A stretch of DNA of 64,000 nucleotides, taken from positions 372,001 to 436,000 of the forward strand of contig VZRS01007666.1 in assembly GCA_013398055.1 (NCBI GenBank). Direction: 5' to 3'. Below, piece by piece: positions 36,348-49,300 of this stretch (positions within the stretch are counted from its first letter, which is position 1; each line of letters begins with the position of its first letter). The notes under the pieces were generated by a model that worked only from the letters and a program-made list of their open reading frames with translations, was not told the DNA's origin and did not search any database. This stretch comes from Ifrita kowaldi (Eukaryota > Chordata > Aves > Passeriformes > Cinclosomatidae). The position numbers and the translations under genes were made by a program.

Positions 36348-37748
36348 GTGAGTTTGAAACCGTTTTACCAGGTGTTGTTGAGGGTTGCTGATGTGAAAAG
36401 CCCAAACCCTGTCTTTAATCCCAAGCCTCTAAAAGCTTGAGTTGAGGTGTGGAGAGCACAGTCTTTGCTTCTGCAGGAGCTGTGGGGCATCGTGACTTTG
36501 ATGTGATATTTTTGTCTTAATCCATATGAGTCGATGAAACCCTGAGAGAATCTTCAAACTCCTGGAGCTGATACTTTCATAAGTTTGTGAAACTCAAAGA
36601 TGTAGAAAATACTCCAGGAGGTGAAGGAGGATGAATAAATGGTCATTTGTCCCCCTTCTGTTGGGGGACAATAAAGTGACAGGCATCTATAGCCCTTTCT
36701 AGACCTGTCTTGCTTAGTTGTTTGCACGTTATCCCTGGACAAAGGAGCACAGCCTGCACTCAGCACACTTCGTGTCCTTTTGTCATTTCCAAACTGGTAA
36801 AATGTCTTCCAGTGATTTTGGGTTTGTGTGATGTTCTGCCTTTAGTGCCTCTTCTTTCTTGCATTTTACAATGTGCAGCTTTTCCAAATGCAGAAGAAAT
36901 TTCACTTTTACTGACAGAAAAATACTCTGTCAGTGTAAACTATATAATGTGATTCTCAGAGCTCTGCCTCCTTTGGTTGTGGATGTAGCTCAAAGACAAA
37001 GCATTTATACCTCATATATGAAACAAAAATCAATGCGGTGTCAGTGGTGGGATGGAGTGAGTGGGGAAGGAGGGGATGGGGTCAGTGGGTGTAAAGGGAG
37101 AGAACCCCAGGACTTCAGTTCTGTTTTCATTCCCCACTGGACTGTGCAGGTCACGGAGTGTCACCTGCTTAATGCAACTGGGGGAGCTCGGTCGACTGGA
37201 TGATAGAAAGGATCATTGTTCATGGAGCAATGACCACAGACAGTATGGAAAGAAGGATTTGCACAGTCTGAGGTTCCAATGTTTATATTCAGGCAGTCCC
37301 CAGAGGTCACACGTCCAGTGGGAGAGTTCATTTTGAGAGAGCCCAGTGTGCTGCGTTTCTGGGAGAAGGCACCAGGAACCGGTTTTGTTCTTCTTTCTCT
37401 CCTTTCCTCCCCTGCGACAATGGCAGGGACAGAGCAAGCAGGAGTCCCCACGTGTGGGCCTGGGACCTAAACTCTGAGGGGTGAAGCCTCCAGCACCTCG
37501 GAGATTTTTGCCGTGCCCCTCAGGCCAGCAGCACACTCTTGGCCCCACTGCTGAGTGCGGTGCCAGGCTCCAGTCAGGAGACATTCCCTGCCAGGGATTG
37601 TGCCTGTTTCATTCCCAGGTCTGGGGCTCCTTTTTTGCTTCAGAGCAGCTCGGGGAGGAATCCCAAAGGCAGCTGCTGAGAGCAGATAAAAGCCCCGGCA
37701 GCAGCTCAGCAGCACGTGTGGAGCCCCGGGGCAGCCGCCAGAACACTC

Positions 37749-37766
37749 GGGATGGGATGGGATGGG
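37749..37766 (+). other. G-quadruplex-type motif, (GGGAT)3GGG
   Basis: Four GGG tracts separated by AT loops of exactly two bases, an ideal pattern for a stable intramolecular G-quadruplex on the + (coding) strand. It would therefore be present in the CDH4 pre-mRNA too. It sits immediately before the 13-bp repeat array. Confidence 0.8.
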
Positions 37767-37767
37767 A

Positions 37768-37819
37768 GCGCTGGCTGGGAACGCTGGCTGGGAATGCTGG
37801 CTGGGAATGCTGGCTGGGA
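37768..37819 (+). repeat. Short minisatellite, 4 x 13 bp (ATGCTGGCTGGGA)
   Basis: Four adjacent 13-nt units differing only in the first two bases (GC, AC, AT, AT). Units 3 and 4 are identical. The array is short, perfect in phase and lies within the GC-rich tract. Confidence 0.93.
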
Positions 37820-40800
37820 GCAGCACAGGGCTTGCCCTCGGCAACGTTTCAGGGCCAGCTGGCCCAGGGGGACGCACGGTGTGAAACAACTTTCCAAGGA
37901 GAAGGTCAGGAGAGCAGAGAGCCCTCCAGGTGTGAAGACAGGAAGCAGAGCTGGAGGAGCAGGAGGAGCTCCAGCGCCTGCTCCTTCCCACCTGAAGTGG
38001 CAGACTCTGCAAGCACCACCTAGGGCAGATTTGACCTTTCCCCACTCCTTTTATTCCTAGAGCTGGGAAGTTGGCTGAATCTTAAGCAGGTAGATTATAC
38101 CAGGCAGTGCTTGCAGTGGAAGTGGAGAAACAAGTGCCAGAGAGATTGCTGGCAGCGCCTGGGGGGACAGTAGCAATGTACTCGGAGGACAAATTGGAAT
38201 TCAGAGGAGAAATTGGAATTCTGGCAGGAAAATGCTGATTTTATGGGAATTAAAGAACTATTATTGCCCCCCTGACATCAGTGGGGCCCAGCATTTCAAT
38301 GTAGGGCTTTATGGGCAGAGAAGGGTCTTCGGTTTATATTAATTTCAGAAACACAGATTGGGATAACTTGATGGGAGAGAGGTTTTAATCTCAGCTGAAA
38401 AAAGAGGCGGGTAATAATTAAGGGGAAAGGATAAGGCAGAATGATTGTCTTTTTTCGTGTTTCTCTCATTGCATCTGAGGTATTTTAAAAAGTTGCAGGG
38501 GAACCATGTGCTTCATGTGAGTTCCCCTGTGCACAGGAAATCACAGCTGGCACAGTGTATGTGAAAATCTGGTGTTGGGTGTCCCAAGCTGAGCACAAGG
38601 CTGGGCAAGGGACACTTGGGTCGAGGCAGAACAACCAGCTTTGGGCATAATCCTGGGGCTGCCCTGAAGCTACAGGGCATGCTTATTCCCAGCTCTCTCT
38701 CCTATTTTCAGGATTATATCTGGAATTGGCAAAACTTTCTGGTTTATTAACATAAAGTTGTATTGCATCTAAATTGAAAATTGTGTTTAAACACCCCCAT
38801 TACTGTACCACAGATTGGTTTTTTTTTGTTTTGTTTGTTTTTCCTGAAAACTTGAGGAAGCTATTAGAGGAGTGAATTTGAGGTTGCTGCTGACATTTCC
38901 CTGTCGTTAGGAAAAGGAGACGAAGAGCAATATTTGGAATGCAGATTTGTGTAAATTAAAATGTTAACAAATCTGACCTATTCAGCTGAAACTACTATAA
39001 CCAAGATAAATTCCCTGGATACCAGTTATTTCTCAGGATGCTTATTGACACATTTATCAGTACCTGAGACACAATTAAGTTAAGGTGTGGTGATACAGAA
39101 CCAGGTTTTCAGTCTCCATTGGACCCTTCTCCCTTGCTTCTGCAATGCAAAGCAGGCGTAAAAATAACTTCCAGAGCTATTCCATATCTGAGCAACAGAT
39201 CCGTGTTCCAGATCCAGCATTTGTCTTTCAGAAGGGAGAAAGTCACTTCGGAACTGGTGTTCCTAGCTCAGCATTTCTGTTGCATGCTCATTAAATGAGA
39301 TTTCCTGATGTTCTCAGCATCTCCACTTAAATGTTGGTTCTTTGCTGTTTTCCTACATTACCTTCAATCCATGAAAGAATGAGCTGGATGAAGTTTTAGC
39401 TTGTTTTGCGTTGTGAGAAGTGTTTTGTTTGACGTGCGAGAAACCTATTTTAAGACAAAGTCATTTATTTTTGCTGCTGTTTCTAAACCCCCATTTCTAC
39501 AAACCATGGAGGCAATTAAACATTCAGCCTCTCAGATTGTGCTGGTCTCTCCTAAATGCATCTGACACCGAAGATAGCACACTCAAAAGCCAAAGTATTA
39601 AAATATTGATGGCTTTAAAGTTATCTTACCTGGTTCCCATTAATCTGGATGTAAATATGGGGACAATGCTCTGTGTCCACTCGCTCATTGTGACTGCACT
39701 TAATTGAATGGATCCCCAAGGAAGATAAAGTTAATTGGACTGCGCTTCATAAAAATTATGAAAGGAAGACAGTTTAGCAACAGCCTGATGTAAGCCTGGA
39801 TGCCTGAGGGTGAGAAATGCCAAGGGTGGAACAAAGGAACCCCTATCCCTTGAACTAAGAGGGAAAATGATGGGGGTTTAGGGTCATCAGAGGTTCAGAA
39901 GTACATTCAGACAGCCAGGTTTTGATGAGAAGGTTAAAAGCAGATGCTTGCTGTAATGCAGGAGAACACCAGAGTAACATAGGAAATCTGTAGCTGATTT
40001 AATGAAATTAGGAGGAAAGGATCATGTGGTGGTGGGAGCACAAAATGTGTGGATTATAGGCTGTGAATGCATGAGATGGATGGGTTGTGGCAAAGTTCAG
40101 GGGTAGGAAAGGACCATGGCAGCTGATTTAATTTATGGCAGGCTGCTGCAGAAGTGGGTGGTACTACAGGAGATGCTGCCCCACTGACGGCTTCATTTAG
40201 CAGCACATCTGAATTCCACATTTCGTTGAGCTGTTTTTTGTTTTTTTTTCTACTGGGAAGAAAATTGCAAGAGGTAAAAAAGGGTCAGCTGGGTCTCAGA
40301 AACAAGCAGAACATTCATATTTTTGTTTTCCATCCTGAAAAGTAGCATTTGTCTGTATAACCTTGCAAAAGCGACCGGCTCTGTTCCACATTCGTTCTTT
40401 CCACTCAGCCCAGCGTCCCAGGTGGGATCAAGCCCAGACTGTCAGTCTGATGGTGCTCCTGGTGCAGTAATTCAACCCCATCACCAATTTTGCTTTCTCT
40501 GGTGGCAGAATATCTGTCTCAGTAGCACAGTAAAGCTGCACTCAGGGTATAGTATAGGCAATATCATCCTCTGAAGAGCTTCCCCTAAATATTTTATGAA
40601 CGCCGACTTTGAGCAAGCAGGAGGGGAAAAAAAAGGGAATGAGAGAAAAGGAGGTGGTTGATCCCAGGCTCTGCTGGCAGGCCAATAAATGTTGAGACAT
40701 CTCAAATGTCATGCAGGTTTATTTGAGATAATAAGTATTTCAGCACTGTGGTGCTTGTAGTGTAATGTTGCTAACTTTTTGAGATGTCCCTTAGAAAGGA

Positions 40801-43800
40801 GTCCCTTCCCAGAACAATCATCTGGTGTTGGAGAAATGAAGGCAGTCAGGAGCACTGAGTTGCTTCTTCCAAATTTCTGTATGTTTGTATTTCTTTTAAA
40901 AGTGATTGGATCTCTGCTGCTGCAAATGCTTTTAAAAATACATGAAATCCGATTCTATGATTACTGCACTTGGCTTTCTAAAAACGTGATGTTGCTGGTC
41001 CTTCTCAAGTGAGTGAAAGATAAAAGGGAGAGCCTGCCAACAACTGAGTTAGAGGCTTATTTTATTTATGAATGGAATGGCAGGATTTTTGTGGGAAGAG
41101 AAGAAGTTCTTCTTATTAGCAGAGACAGTTGATTTCTTTCCCAACACTCTGGTTTTGGTGCAACTAGACATTTCTGATAGTGCAGAATTTGAAATGTTAT
41201 GTTAAAGACAAAAAAACAACTGTACACAGCTCCAAACACTAAGCAGGGACGGTTTTTACCTTCTGCAGTAACTATTTTGGGTATATTTATCTCCAGGTCG
41301 TTGCAATAGCTTTTCAAAACCTCCTTGTTCATTCAAATTCTGGCTGGGAGCAAGCAAGGCATTGCCCTGGTACAGGAATGACTTTAGCTATTGGGACTGC
41401 TGTGAAACATTCCCATGGACAGACGTCCACTGGTCTGAGATTACCCAAATACAGTGGGTTTAATCTGGGTTTGTCTCTTCCAGCCAGACGATTATCTAAG
41501 TGTAACCAACAGGTAAGTCAGACTGAGCCTGCCTTTCTGTACCAGGAAACCTCCCTCTGACAGTGGAGTCCAGCAGCTTTCAATCCTTCATCCACCCCTG
41601 GAATACAGCAAAGGGATTGTTCTGTTCTAAATTACCACGCCCATGTTAATTATTTCCCTCACTGCATTTCAGTGTGATGTTCTGCAAAGCTGCCACTTCT
41701 CCTCCAAGCAGGGCTGGAGGAGCATCTGCTGCAGTGTGAGGCTGAAGGATCCCACACCGTACCAGTGATAGAGGAGTTTACCTGGGCACACTGTCACTTG
41801 TGTGTGTACTGACAGCATACAAAGAACGAGGGAAAGTGACATCTAAATGGCTTGACTGCATCCTGAGAGCTTCTGTTCCCATTTTCCTCAGATTAGCCTT
41901 CTCCAAGGAGCAGGGAGGAGTAATGCAGAATTGCTACAAGCATGTCACCTTCTGACAAGCACCATCCAGCATCCACCCTGTTTACTATTTGCATCTATTA
42001 CATGAGTTCTCTAAAGTGAGAGGGATTCTGGTTTTCATGTTCCTTTCATTACTTTTTCCAAAGAACTAAAACAAGGTTGTTAGACTCTGCGGAGCCACGA
42101 GTATCTTGCTTTTCAAGATGAACTTCCCATATCACTGCATTAAAACATGTGCAGAAAAATGCCTCCACAGCTGCACTCTCAAGAGGAGAACCAGAGTGAG
42201 GGATTAGTAATTATTTTGCCAGCGAGGCACATCCATTTCTATGAATTTGGACCACAAGTCCTTGTATTTAGCTTCCAGACTTGCAGGCTCCCAAAGTGTT
42301 TTCCAGTGACTGAGATGATGAAGGACTGTAACAGATTTCCAGGGTTAAGTGGCTTTTCCACTTCTCACAGCATTCAAATGGTGATTGGGAGTCCTTGTGG
42401 GACATGTCTTCAAGCCAGACATAAACTACTGGAGTCTTAGCAGGGATAAGCAGGTAAAATGCTTCAGCATCCTCTGTCAGACTCTGTTTTACTTGTCCCT
42501 CCCAGCCTTGGCCCTAACGTGTTTCTGACACTTTAGGAAACAGTTCCCCTCTGCCACTGAGGAGCAGTTTGCCCCCGTGCTGTCACACCACAGGCTCTGC
42601 CCTCTCTGTCTGCCTGGCAGCCACGTGCCATCCCGGGGATTGGTGGAGCACAAAGTCACTCTGAGGGATGAAATCCACTCTGTGCACGTCGTTTATCACT
42701 GAATGCTACATTATCCCTGATACCTTGTAATTTTTCAGGGCCATGTAACAAAAATGTAAATACTGAAGCTTTATGTATTAATATGCCTGAAATCATTACT
42801 TAAAGATAAAACTGGTTAAATTATTCAGTTATAAAATTATCCCATTTCCACAGCAGCATATCCTGTCAAAGGAAGAGCTGATTAGCCATAAGCTGAATTT
42901 AGCCAGCAGATTTATGCTGGATTCTGGTTTATGTTTCTACATTGTACATAGGACTGATTTGAGTTTGCTCCATCATTCCAGTGCATTTCATTTTCTCATT
43001 ACAGACAAGAATGACCTTTTTCAGCAAATTATGGTGAGGAGCACTACCACTCATCAGTGAAGAAGATTCATTTTATTAACCCTGTTTAGTGCTTTGGAAG
43101 TATGTTGTGCACTCAGTGGAGCGCCACTTGCAGTAATTTGAGATACCAGAAGGTAGCAGAGGGGGAGGGCTCAAATCTGCCCTGAGCACTGTTGGTCCAG
43201 CAGTGCTTAAGGTGTCCCTCAGAGCCTTTTGTTGCAGGGTGGGAAAGATGTGAGCAAAGCCTTGCCACAGAAATCACACCATTTGTTTTAAATGAGAAGG
43301 GAATAATGCCAGTGGTTCTGAAGCCTTGTCACAATTCCCAGAAGGAATATGTCTCCCTGTTCGAGCTCCTCAATTGCAGTGCCTGTGTGTCTTTCTGGTG
43401 GGTGCTTCTGGAATGTCCTGTACCTTTTGGTCTTCTTCATGATTGCTGCAACTCTCTAAATGAGAAGCTGACAATCAGTTTTAGAGCTCCTGTGTATGGA
43501 AAGGGTTTTTTGATTACTTCTCCTTTAAAAAAGCCTGATAGCTAGATAGACTAGTAAAACTGATAGAGGAAGGGCTCTGAGCCACGGCCTTGGAAGAAAA
43601 TAGCATGAGTAGAAAAAAAAAAAGTGGATATAATAGGAGACACTTTTAAAGAATAAAAGAGCTTTCCAAAGAAAGAGGCTGGTATATAGCTTGGAACCTG
43701 TGGCAGTCTTATGAGCAGACAGCAAAACAGCCATGGTATTTATCTCCCAAAAAGGTACACCGGGAGGATGATCAGGGCACAAGTGTAGTGGGCTGGAGAT

Positions 43801-46069
43801 CATCTGGCTGTACAAACTGAGAGAATGTTGGCACAGTTTGGCTGCGAGTTTGTGAGAGCTCAGCCTGGCTGTGTGATCTGCTTGCACTCGTCTTGGCCCT
43901 GTCCTGTCCTAAGGCCTTTCGTTCCCTATCAGATTACATTTTTAATAAAGAAGATCAAACAGAGCAATAGGGCTGCTTTTATTGGTCTGGCTGCTCTGTG
44001 CAGTTTGCCAGCTCTGGTCCCAGTGCACTGTGTGTCCTTCCTGAAGATGTGCACAGGAGGATGCTCCAGCCTCAGAACTGGGCTGTGAATGGAAACCTGC
44101 AGCCAGTTTACATCTCCCATGGAGCCGATTCCACCAAGAGTGAGTCCTGCCCTTTGGCTGAAATGAAAAGTTTCCTCCCACTCAGGCAGTGTCTATGACA
44201 CTATTTACTGCTTGCCAGAGTAGCTCCCAATTTGGTTTTTTTCTTCTTTCTCCCTTCTGGCTTAGACTGTCTTTATACACCTGGCTTGCTTTTGGTGTCA
44301 CCAGCGTTTAGATGCTGGAGCCTCTGGAGGAGGTTGTACTGTCTCACATGTGGAACTGTAATGACTTTTTATTCATATTTGGGTGAGCTGTTGAAGAGAT
44401 GTTACCAGTTTGAAAAGCTGCATGATTTGGGGTTGAACTATTCAGATAAAACAAAGCTTTGAGTTTAACTGGATCCGATCATAGAATCTGAGCAAGAACA
44501 GGACTGGTACCCCACCTAATCAGTTCCCTTCCTTTAAATATGGAAATCTTCAGAGCGTCTCCTATAAGAAAATTCCACATATACTAATAGTCTATAGATC
44601 CTTTTCTTTCTTCACACACGTTTTAATATGTTCAGAGAGTTCTGGTACAGTCTGGTTGCACTTGTTTCAAGTTGCTCATGAAATCCCACCTCTGACTACA
44701 GTGGGTTGGTTTATACATTATTCAGTAGTAAAATCCCAGCTGAATAGGGAGGAGGAAAAAAAAGTTGAGTATCGGAGTGGAAAGCTCACCAGGTCCTTAG
44801 CATAATCTCTCTGGTTCAGACCTGTATTTCTTTTTCTATTTGAGCTTGTCTTACAGTGGAGAAGAGTGTATCATTCCAATTTTAGATAGAAGACTACCTG
44901 CTCAGCTCACGCAGATTTAAAGTTTTTCTTTTGGTACATCACATACTTTCCAACAGCCCCTTCCCCTCTCTAAAGGGATTATTGTCTAAATCTGCACCAG
45001 GTCAAGTGAAATAATTAAACACAAGCTGGCTCCACTAATTAACTTATCCACAGACCATTGTCTGTTATTAGCATTTTAAAGAGAGGCTTTGTTAACTCCT
45101 TCTTTCTAGACCTAGCACTGCTTTTTTAATAGCAGTATTCATTCCTGTGAGCATCTTTGGCTACGTTTTTTACTTAAATATTATCTTCAACACATTTGCC
45201 AGAGCGTGAGTGAGTTTGTGGGATGTTTCACCCTGCATCAGTGACTTTCCTTAACTGGGCATAAGAAGAAGGCAGCTTGAACGCAAAAGACTGTGATTGT
45301 CAGAAGACCAGATACAGAGTCTCGTATTCTGAAATATTCTTCAGATAGAAAGGTCTCAGTGTAAACAGCAGAGAGGCTGTTATATGCTTAGTAAAGTATA
45401 ATTTAAATTGTGATGTATCTGGTGTTTTTATAGTACATCTCATCTGGAACAGTGTCAGGATCGTGGAGTTTGTATTTGCAGAGGATGTAATACTTCCAAA
45501 AATACAGAAATGTGTGCACAGGGACCAAAATATGGGCGTTTGCTGTTCTGCACCATGAATGCTGTCTATTTCCTTGAGTTCTGTGCTAATTAGTATCCAG
45601 AAAGGTGGCAGAAGGTGGCTCTTTGAAGGGGAGGACTGTTCTTGTTAGACACTTGCGAGCATCGCTAGGCTGGCTATAAATAATCACAACATCGGGCACC
45701 GAGGTTTGGGCTATTCTCCATTCACTGCAGGCTGAGAGAGGGCTTGTGGATAAGGCCAGCGAGGTGTCACGTGCAGGCAGGATGGAGCTGTGTGCTATTC
45801 TTCCCAGAACTGCACATTAAAGCATCTAGGAGCCTGTAGCAGAAGAGCCGAAGCAGTGAGGCAGTTTGTTCTTTTGTCATGGTAACCTCACCATTTTTCT
45901 TCCAATTTTTAGGCTAAATATTTTCCTTTCATTGTTGTTCTGTTATTCCAATTTTTAAAAAATTCGGAGGACTCTGTGTAAGAAATCCTCATTAAATAGA
46001 GTACATGTCAGTACAATCATGTTTTATTCAAGCTATTCATTTTTTGCACTTAAAATGCTTTCTGTTCCA

Positions 46070-46311
46070 AATGCCTTCCTAGAAAAATAAATGTGGTTTT
46101 CAGTTAAAGTGAACAGGTCACTGAGTGACCTTAAATCTGATGGCTCAAATTGGGAAGGGAAACTAATTGCATAAAAATGCAGTGACTCATAATGCCTTCC
46201 TAGAAAAATAAATGTGGTTTTCAGTTAAAGTGAACAGGTCACTGAGTGACCTTAAATCTGATGGCTCAAATTGGGAAGGGAAACTAATTGCATAAAAATG
46301 CAGTGACTCAT
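46070..46311 (+). repeat. Perfect 121-bp tandem duplication (2 copies)
   Basis: 46070-46190 and 46191-46311 read identically over all 121 positions, starting AATGCCTTCC and ending AGTGACTCAT. The unit is ordinary unique-looking intron sequence, not CR1. The absence of any mismatch implies a very recent duplication, or an assembly or haplotype artefact. Each copy contains the 17-nt inverted repeat AGGTCACTGAGTGACCT, at 46115-46131 and 46236-46252. Confidence 0.97.
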
Positions 46312-49300
46312 ATTATCCAGATGTTCAATAAGTTGGTCTTTCCCATCTTATTTATGCGTCTGTCTGAAAAATAAATAGACTGTAGTTTCCTATTCATAGC
46401 AACATGGAATTCACCTCAGTTTATGGGGAAGAATCTTGTTTTATTGGTTAAAGGTTTGGGCAGATGCCCAAAGAGAAGTAAACTGGCCAGACTGACCTCT
46501 GCTACCTGAGGATGTGACGCTTGTAGAAGTGGAAAGCTTTTCTGCCAGGTATCTGCTGTTTTAAAGGGAGGGTTTGATGCCACCCAAGCAGGCACATGTC
46601 AGATAAAATGCCTACTTAGGAGGCACTGTGGTCACCTTCCGAAGGTGAATTTCGGAGTGATCAGAAGAGCAGCATCCTTCTCTCTTGAACTTAGGGCAAA
46701 CCCCGTGGTTTGCTTGCATCAGAGTAGAGCTGACCCAACCACAGAGATCTGCTGTGATTGAAATACCTTACCCTATATTGTGTGTATTGTGCTCACAGGG
46801 GAGCCTGTGCTGATGTGAAGTAGTAGATGAGAGGATACTCCACGCTTTATTCATTGTGGAAGTGCTTTGTTTTGGAGATGGGTATGTTTCTGCAATTATT
46901 TTAGCCATTAAACTTCAGCCCTGAAAATGCTTTCATCTTGGCTGATTCCATCTTTTTGTGGCCATGGCAATGCAGAGGAGTGTGATGGGAAATGCATTAC
47001 TAGATTTCTAAATTATGTGCAGTTCTCTCTCCCCGTATGTTTGATATCAGAAGACGATGTTTGACAGAGAAGGTAATGAACAGTATTTGCTAGGAAATCA
47101 GCAGCTAGATGTGGTTTGAAAGATAGCATTTTTGAGCATAAAGAGACAATCTGCAAATGTTACCAGTGCTCTGCACTATCAGAAAATCTGTCCTACAGAT
47201 GAGCAGCAGAGCAGCTTCCACCAGCGAGAGCTGGAGAGGCACTGGGAGCCTTCATGACTTCAGGGTATCAGCTCTTGGCAAAGCAGTTGAGCAAAATTCT
47301 CTAGAAAAAGAGCCTGCAGGGAAATGCAGGACATTGAATGGTTCTTTGGACAGATAGCCCACCCCCAGCTCCTTTGGCCATGGTCACGTCTCTGAAAACC
47401 CCTAAAGCAGAAAACAGGAGAATCTCTCATCTCTATCCATCAGATCAGAAACTGAAGCATCCGCAGTCATTTATATAAATTATCCTGATTAAGCAGGAAA
47501 CGCCCCACAACATTTTCCCCACCCCTGGGTTAGGACAAAATATTGGTTTTTTTAAATTGTAATTACCAGTCAGAAAAAAAAAAAATCTGGAGAGATTCAG
47601 TATTTTTGTTTTAATAGCTGCAAAAATGTCACATTGATATTGGTCTTTTAAAATGATGTTTGACATTTTAGAAGATCAATTTTTGTCAAAGCTAGCTCAG
47701 ACCATTAAAACCATTTTAAAAATTGACTCTTTTGCAATGTAAAAATAAATTCCAAGTGAGGGAGAGCTTTCAAGTGCCCGTCCTTGGGAGCAGTTTCACT
47801 CTTAGCGTCTCGTGATGAAAAACCACTTTGTCATAATATTCTCCACCAGTTTTCATCCTCAGGCCCCTTCAGCTCTCTATATGGTCTCTGCCACTACTGT
47901 CATCCAACCATATCAAAATGGGTATTTAGGGATGTTCTTCTGAAAACTAATTCCAGTGTTTGCAGGAAGAGCTGTTAATGTAACTCAGAGTGACCATTGC
48001 CTGCAGTATCAGCATCTTCAAAGGCTGACTGACACATTTGAGAAATGGATTTTGTGTTACTCTGCTGACCCCAGACGCTGTGCCCGGGCAGTTCAGAGAG
48101 GGGCACAGGCACAGTCCTTTCCATACAACTTCCACAGGGAATAAGGAAAGCTAAATTACAGACTTCATATCCAGATGTGCAGGGGAGCATTCAAGGAAAA
48201 TGCATCAAAACATCTTGCAAAAACTCATTTAAAGTTACATAAATTATTGTTTGCGTTTTCACATGCAGTTATTTTCAAGTCTAACCAGCTGTACCTGATT
48301 GAAGTGGCCCTAAATAAATACATCATTACATAAACACAACATTTGTTTGGGGATTTTTTCCCAATAAGGTCCGGGCCCTGTTTGCTTCGCAGTGTTGCAC
48401 AGACTGTGAGAAGGAGGTGTCTGAATTTCAATGGGACATTTTGACACAGAAAATCCCATTCTTAGTATGCTTGGAGTTTCTAAGTCGTATGGTGACAGCT
48501 ACCTTAAAAGAAGACACAGTAAATAACATGGCACATGTTTTGCAGAGAAATTAGAATGCAAGCAGAAAGTCCAAAGAGGTGACCACATTGCTTTTCACGT
48601 TTTTCAACCCATTTGGGTACATCAAGCCAATGTCTGGTGTGTGCTGATGCACTGAGCAGGCCTTCTGCTGACAGGCTTCCCAGCAGCATCTTGGTTGCTG
48701 TTTGTTGGGAAGGGCTAGTGTTTGCTATTCCAGGAGAGCCCTTTGTCACCATCCGAGGCGATAACGCCTCTCTCCGTCCATCTGCGTTATCATCTCACGG
48801 ATCAGTTACCTGATAAAGGGTGATGCTCACCAGAGCCAGGCGTTGGTTACTCACTCCTGCAAGTCCAGTCCACGAAGTCCAAAAGTTCTTGAGCACCACT
48901 GAAGTGCTCTCTAGCAGGTCCCCAGGTTTTATAAATGAGGAAATAAACCAAGTGATTCAAGGTGCCGAGATGCTCATCTGTTCTGTCTCTGTTCCAAACC
49001 AGAATAAAACATGAAAGAATAATCTGAAAGACGTGACGGGTTTTATTGAAGAAATAATCAGAGAGTCGCTTATCAGAATCTGGAAACCTGCTTTATCCTT
49101 TGTTGCATTATAAATAAGAATTATATTTGTTCTTGGGAAACAAGCCTGAAGTACACTGCAAGACATTATTATGAGTGACGCACCGGGAGCAGCTGAATAA
49201 ATACTGCCTGTCTGCCCCATTAGGTGGTTTTGTTTCTTACATTTCTCTGATTCCTTTACCGGGAATGAGTTGTTTTATCATTTCAGAGGTGCACTCAGAG

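Larger units (their letters stand above)
37440..38030. other. GC-rich intronic tract with long open frames on both strands
   Basis: This is one of the most GC-rich parts of the window and starts about 1.1 kb after the 173-nt exon. Two long frames overlap almost completely on opposite strands: 37481-38023 (+, 180 codons) and 37467-38045 (-, 192 codons). Both are rich in Ser, Pro, Ala, Gly or Arg and have no domain or repeat I recognise, so base composition is the simplest explanation. The tract contains the G-run motif and 13-bp repeat listed separately. A regulatory element or unannotated noncoding transcript is possible but not shown. Confidence 0.5.

Noticed and set aside
36099..36440. Open frame extending on both sides of the 173-nt exon
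   Set aside because: Only 36175-36347 matches cadherin EC2. The rest is intron read through the splice sites.
44484..44530. ATCATAGAATC near 44489 as a reversed CR1 tail
   Set aside because: Only a single octamer is present, and the following sequence does not match CR1 3' UTR.
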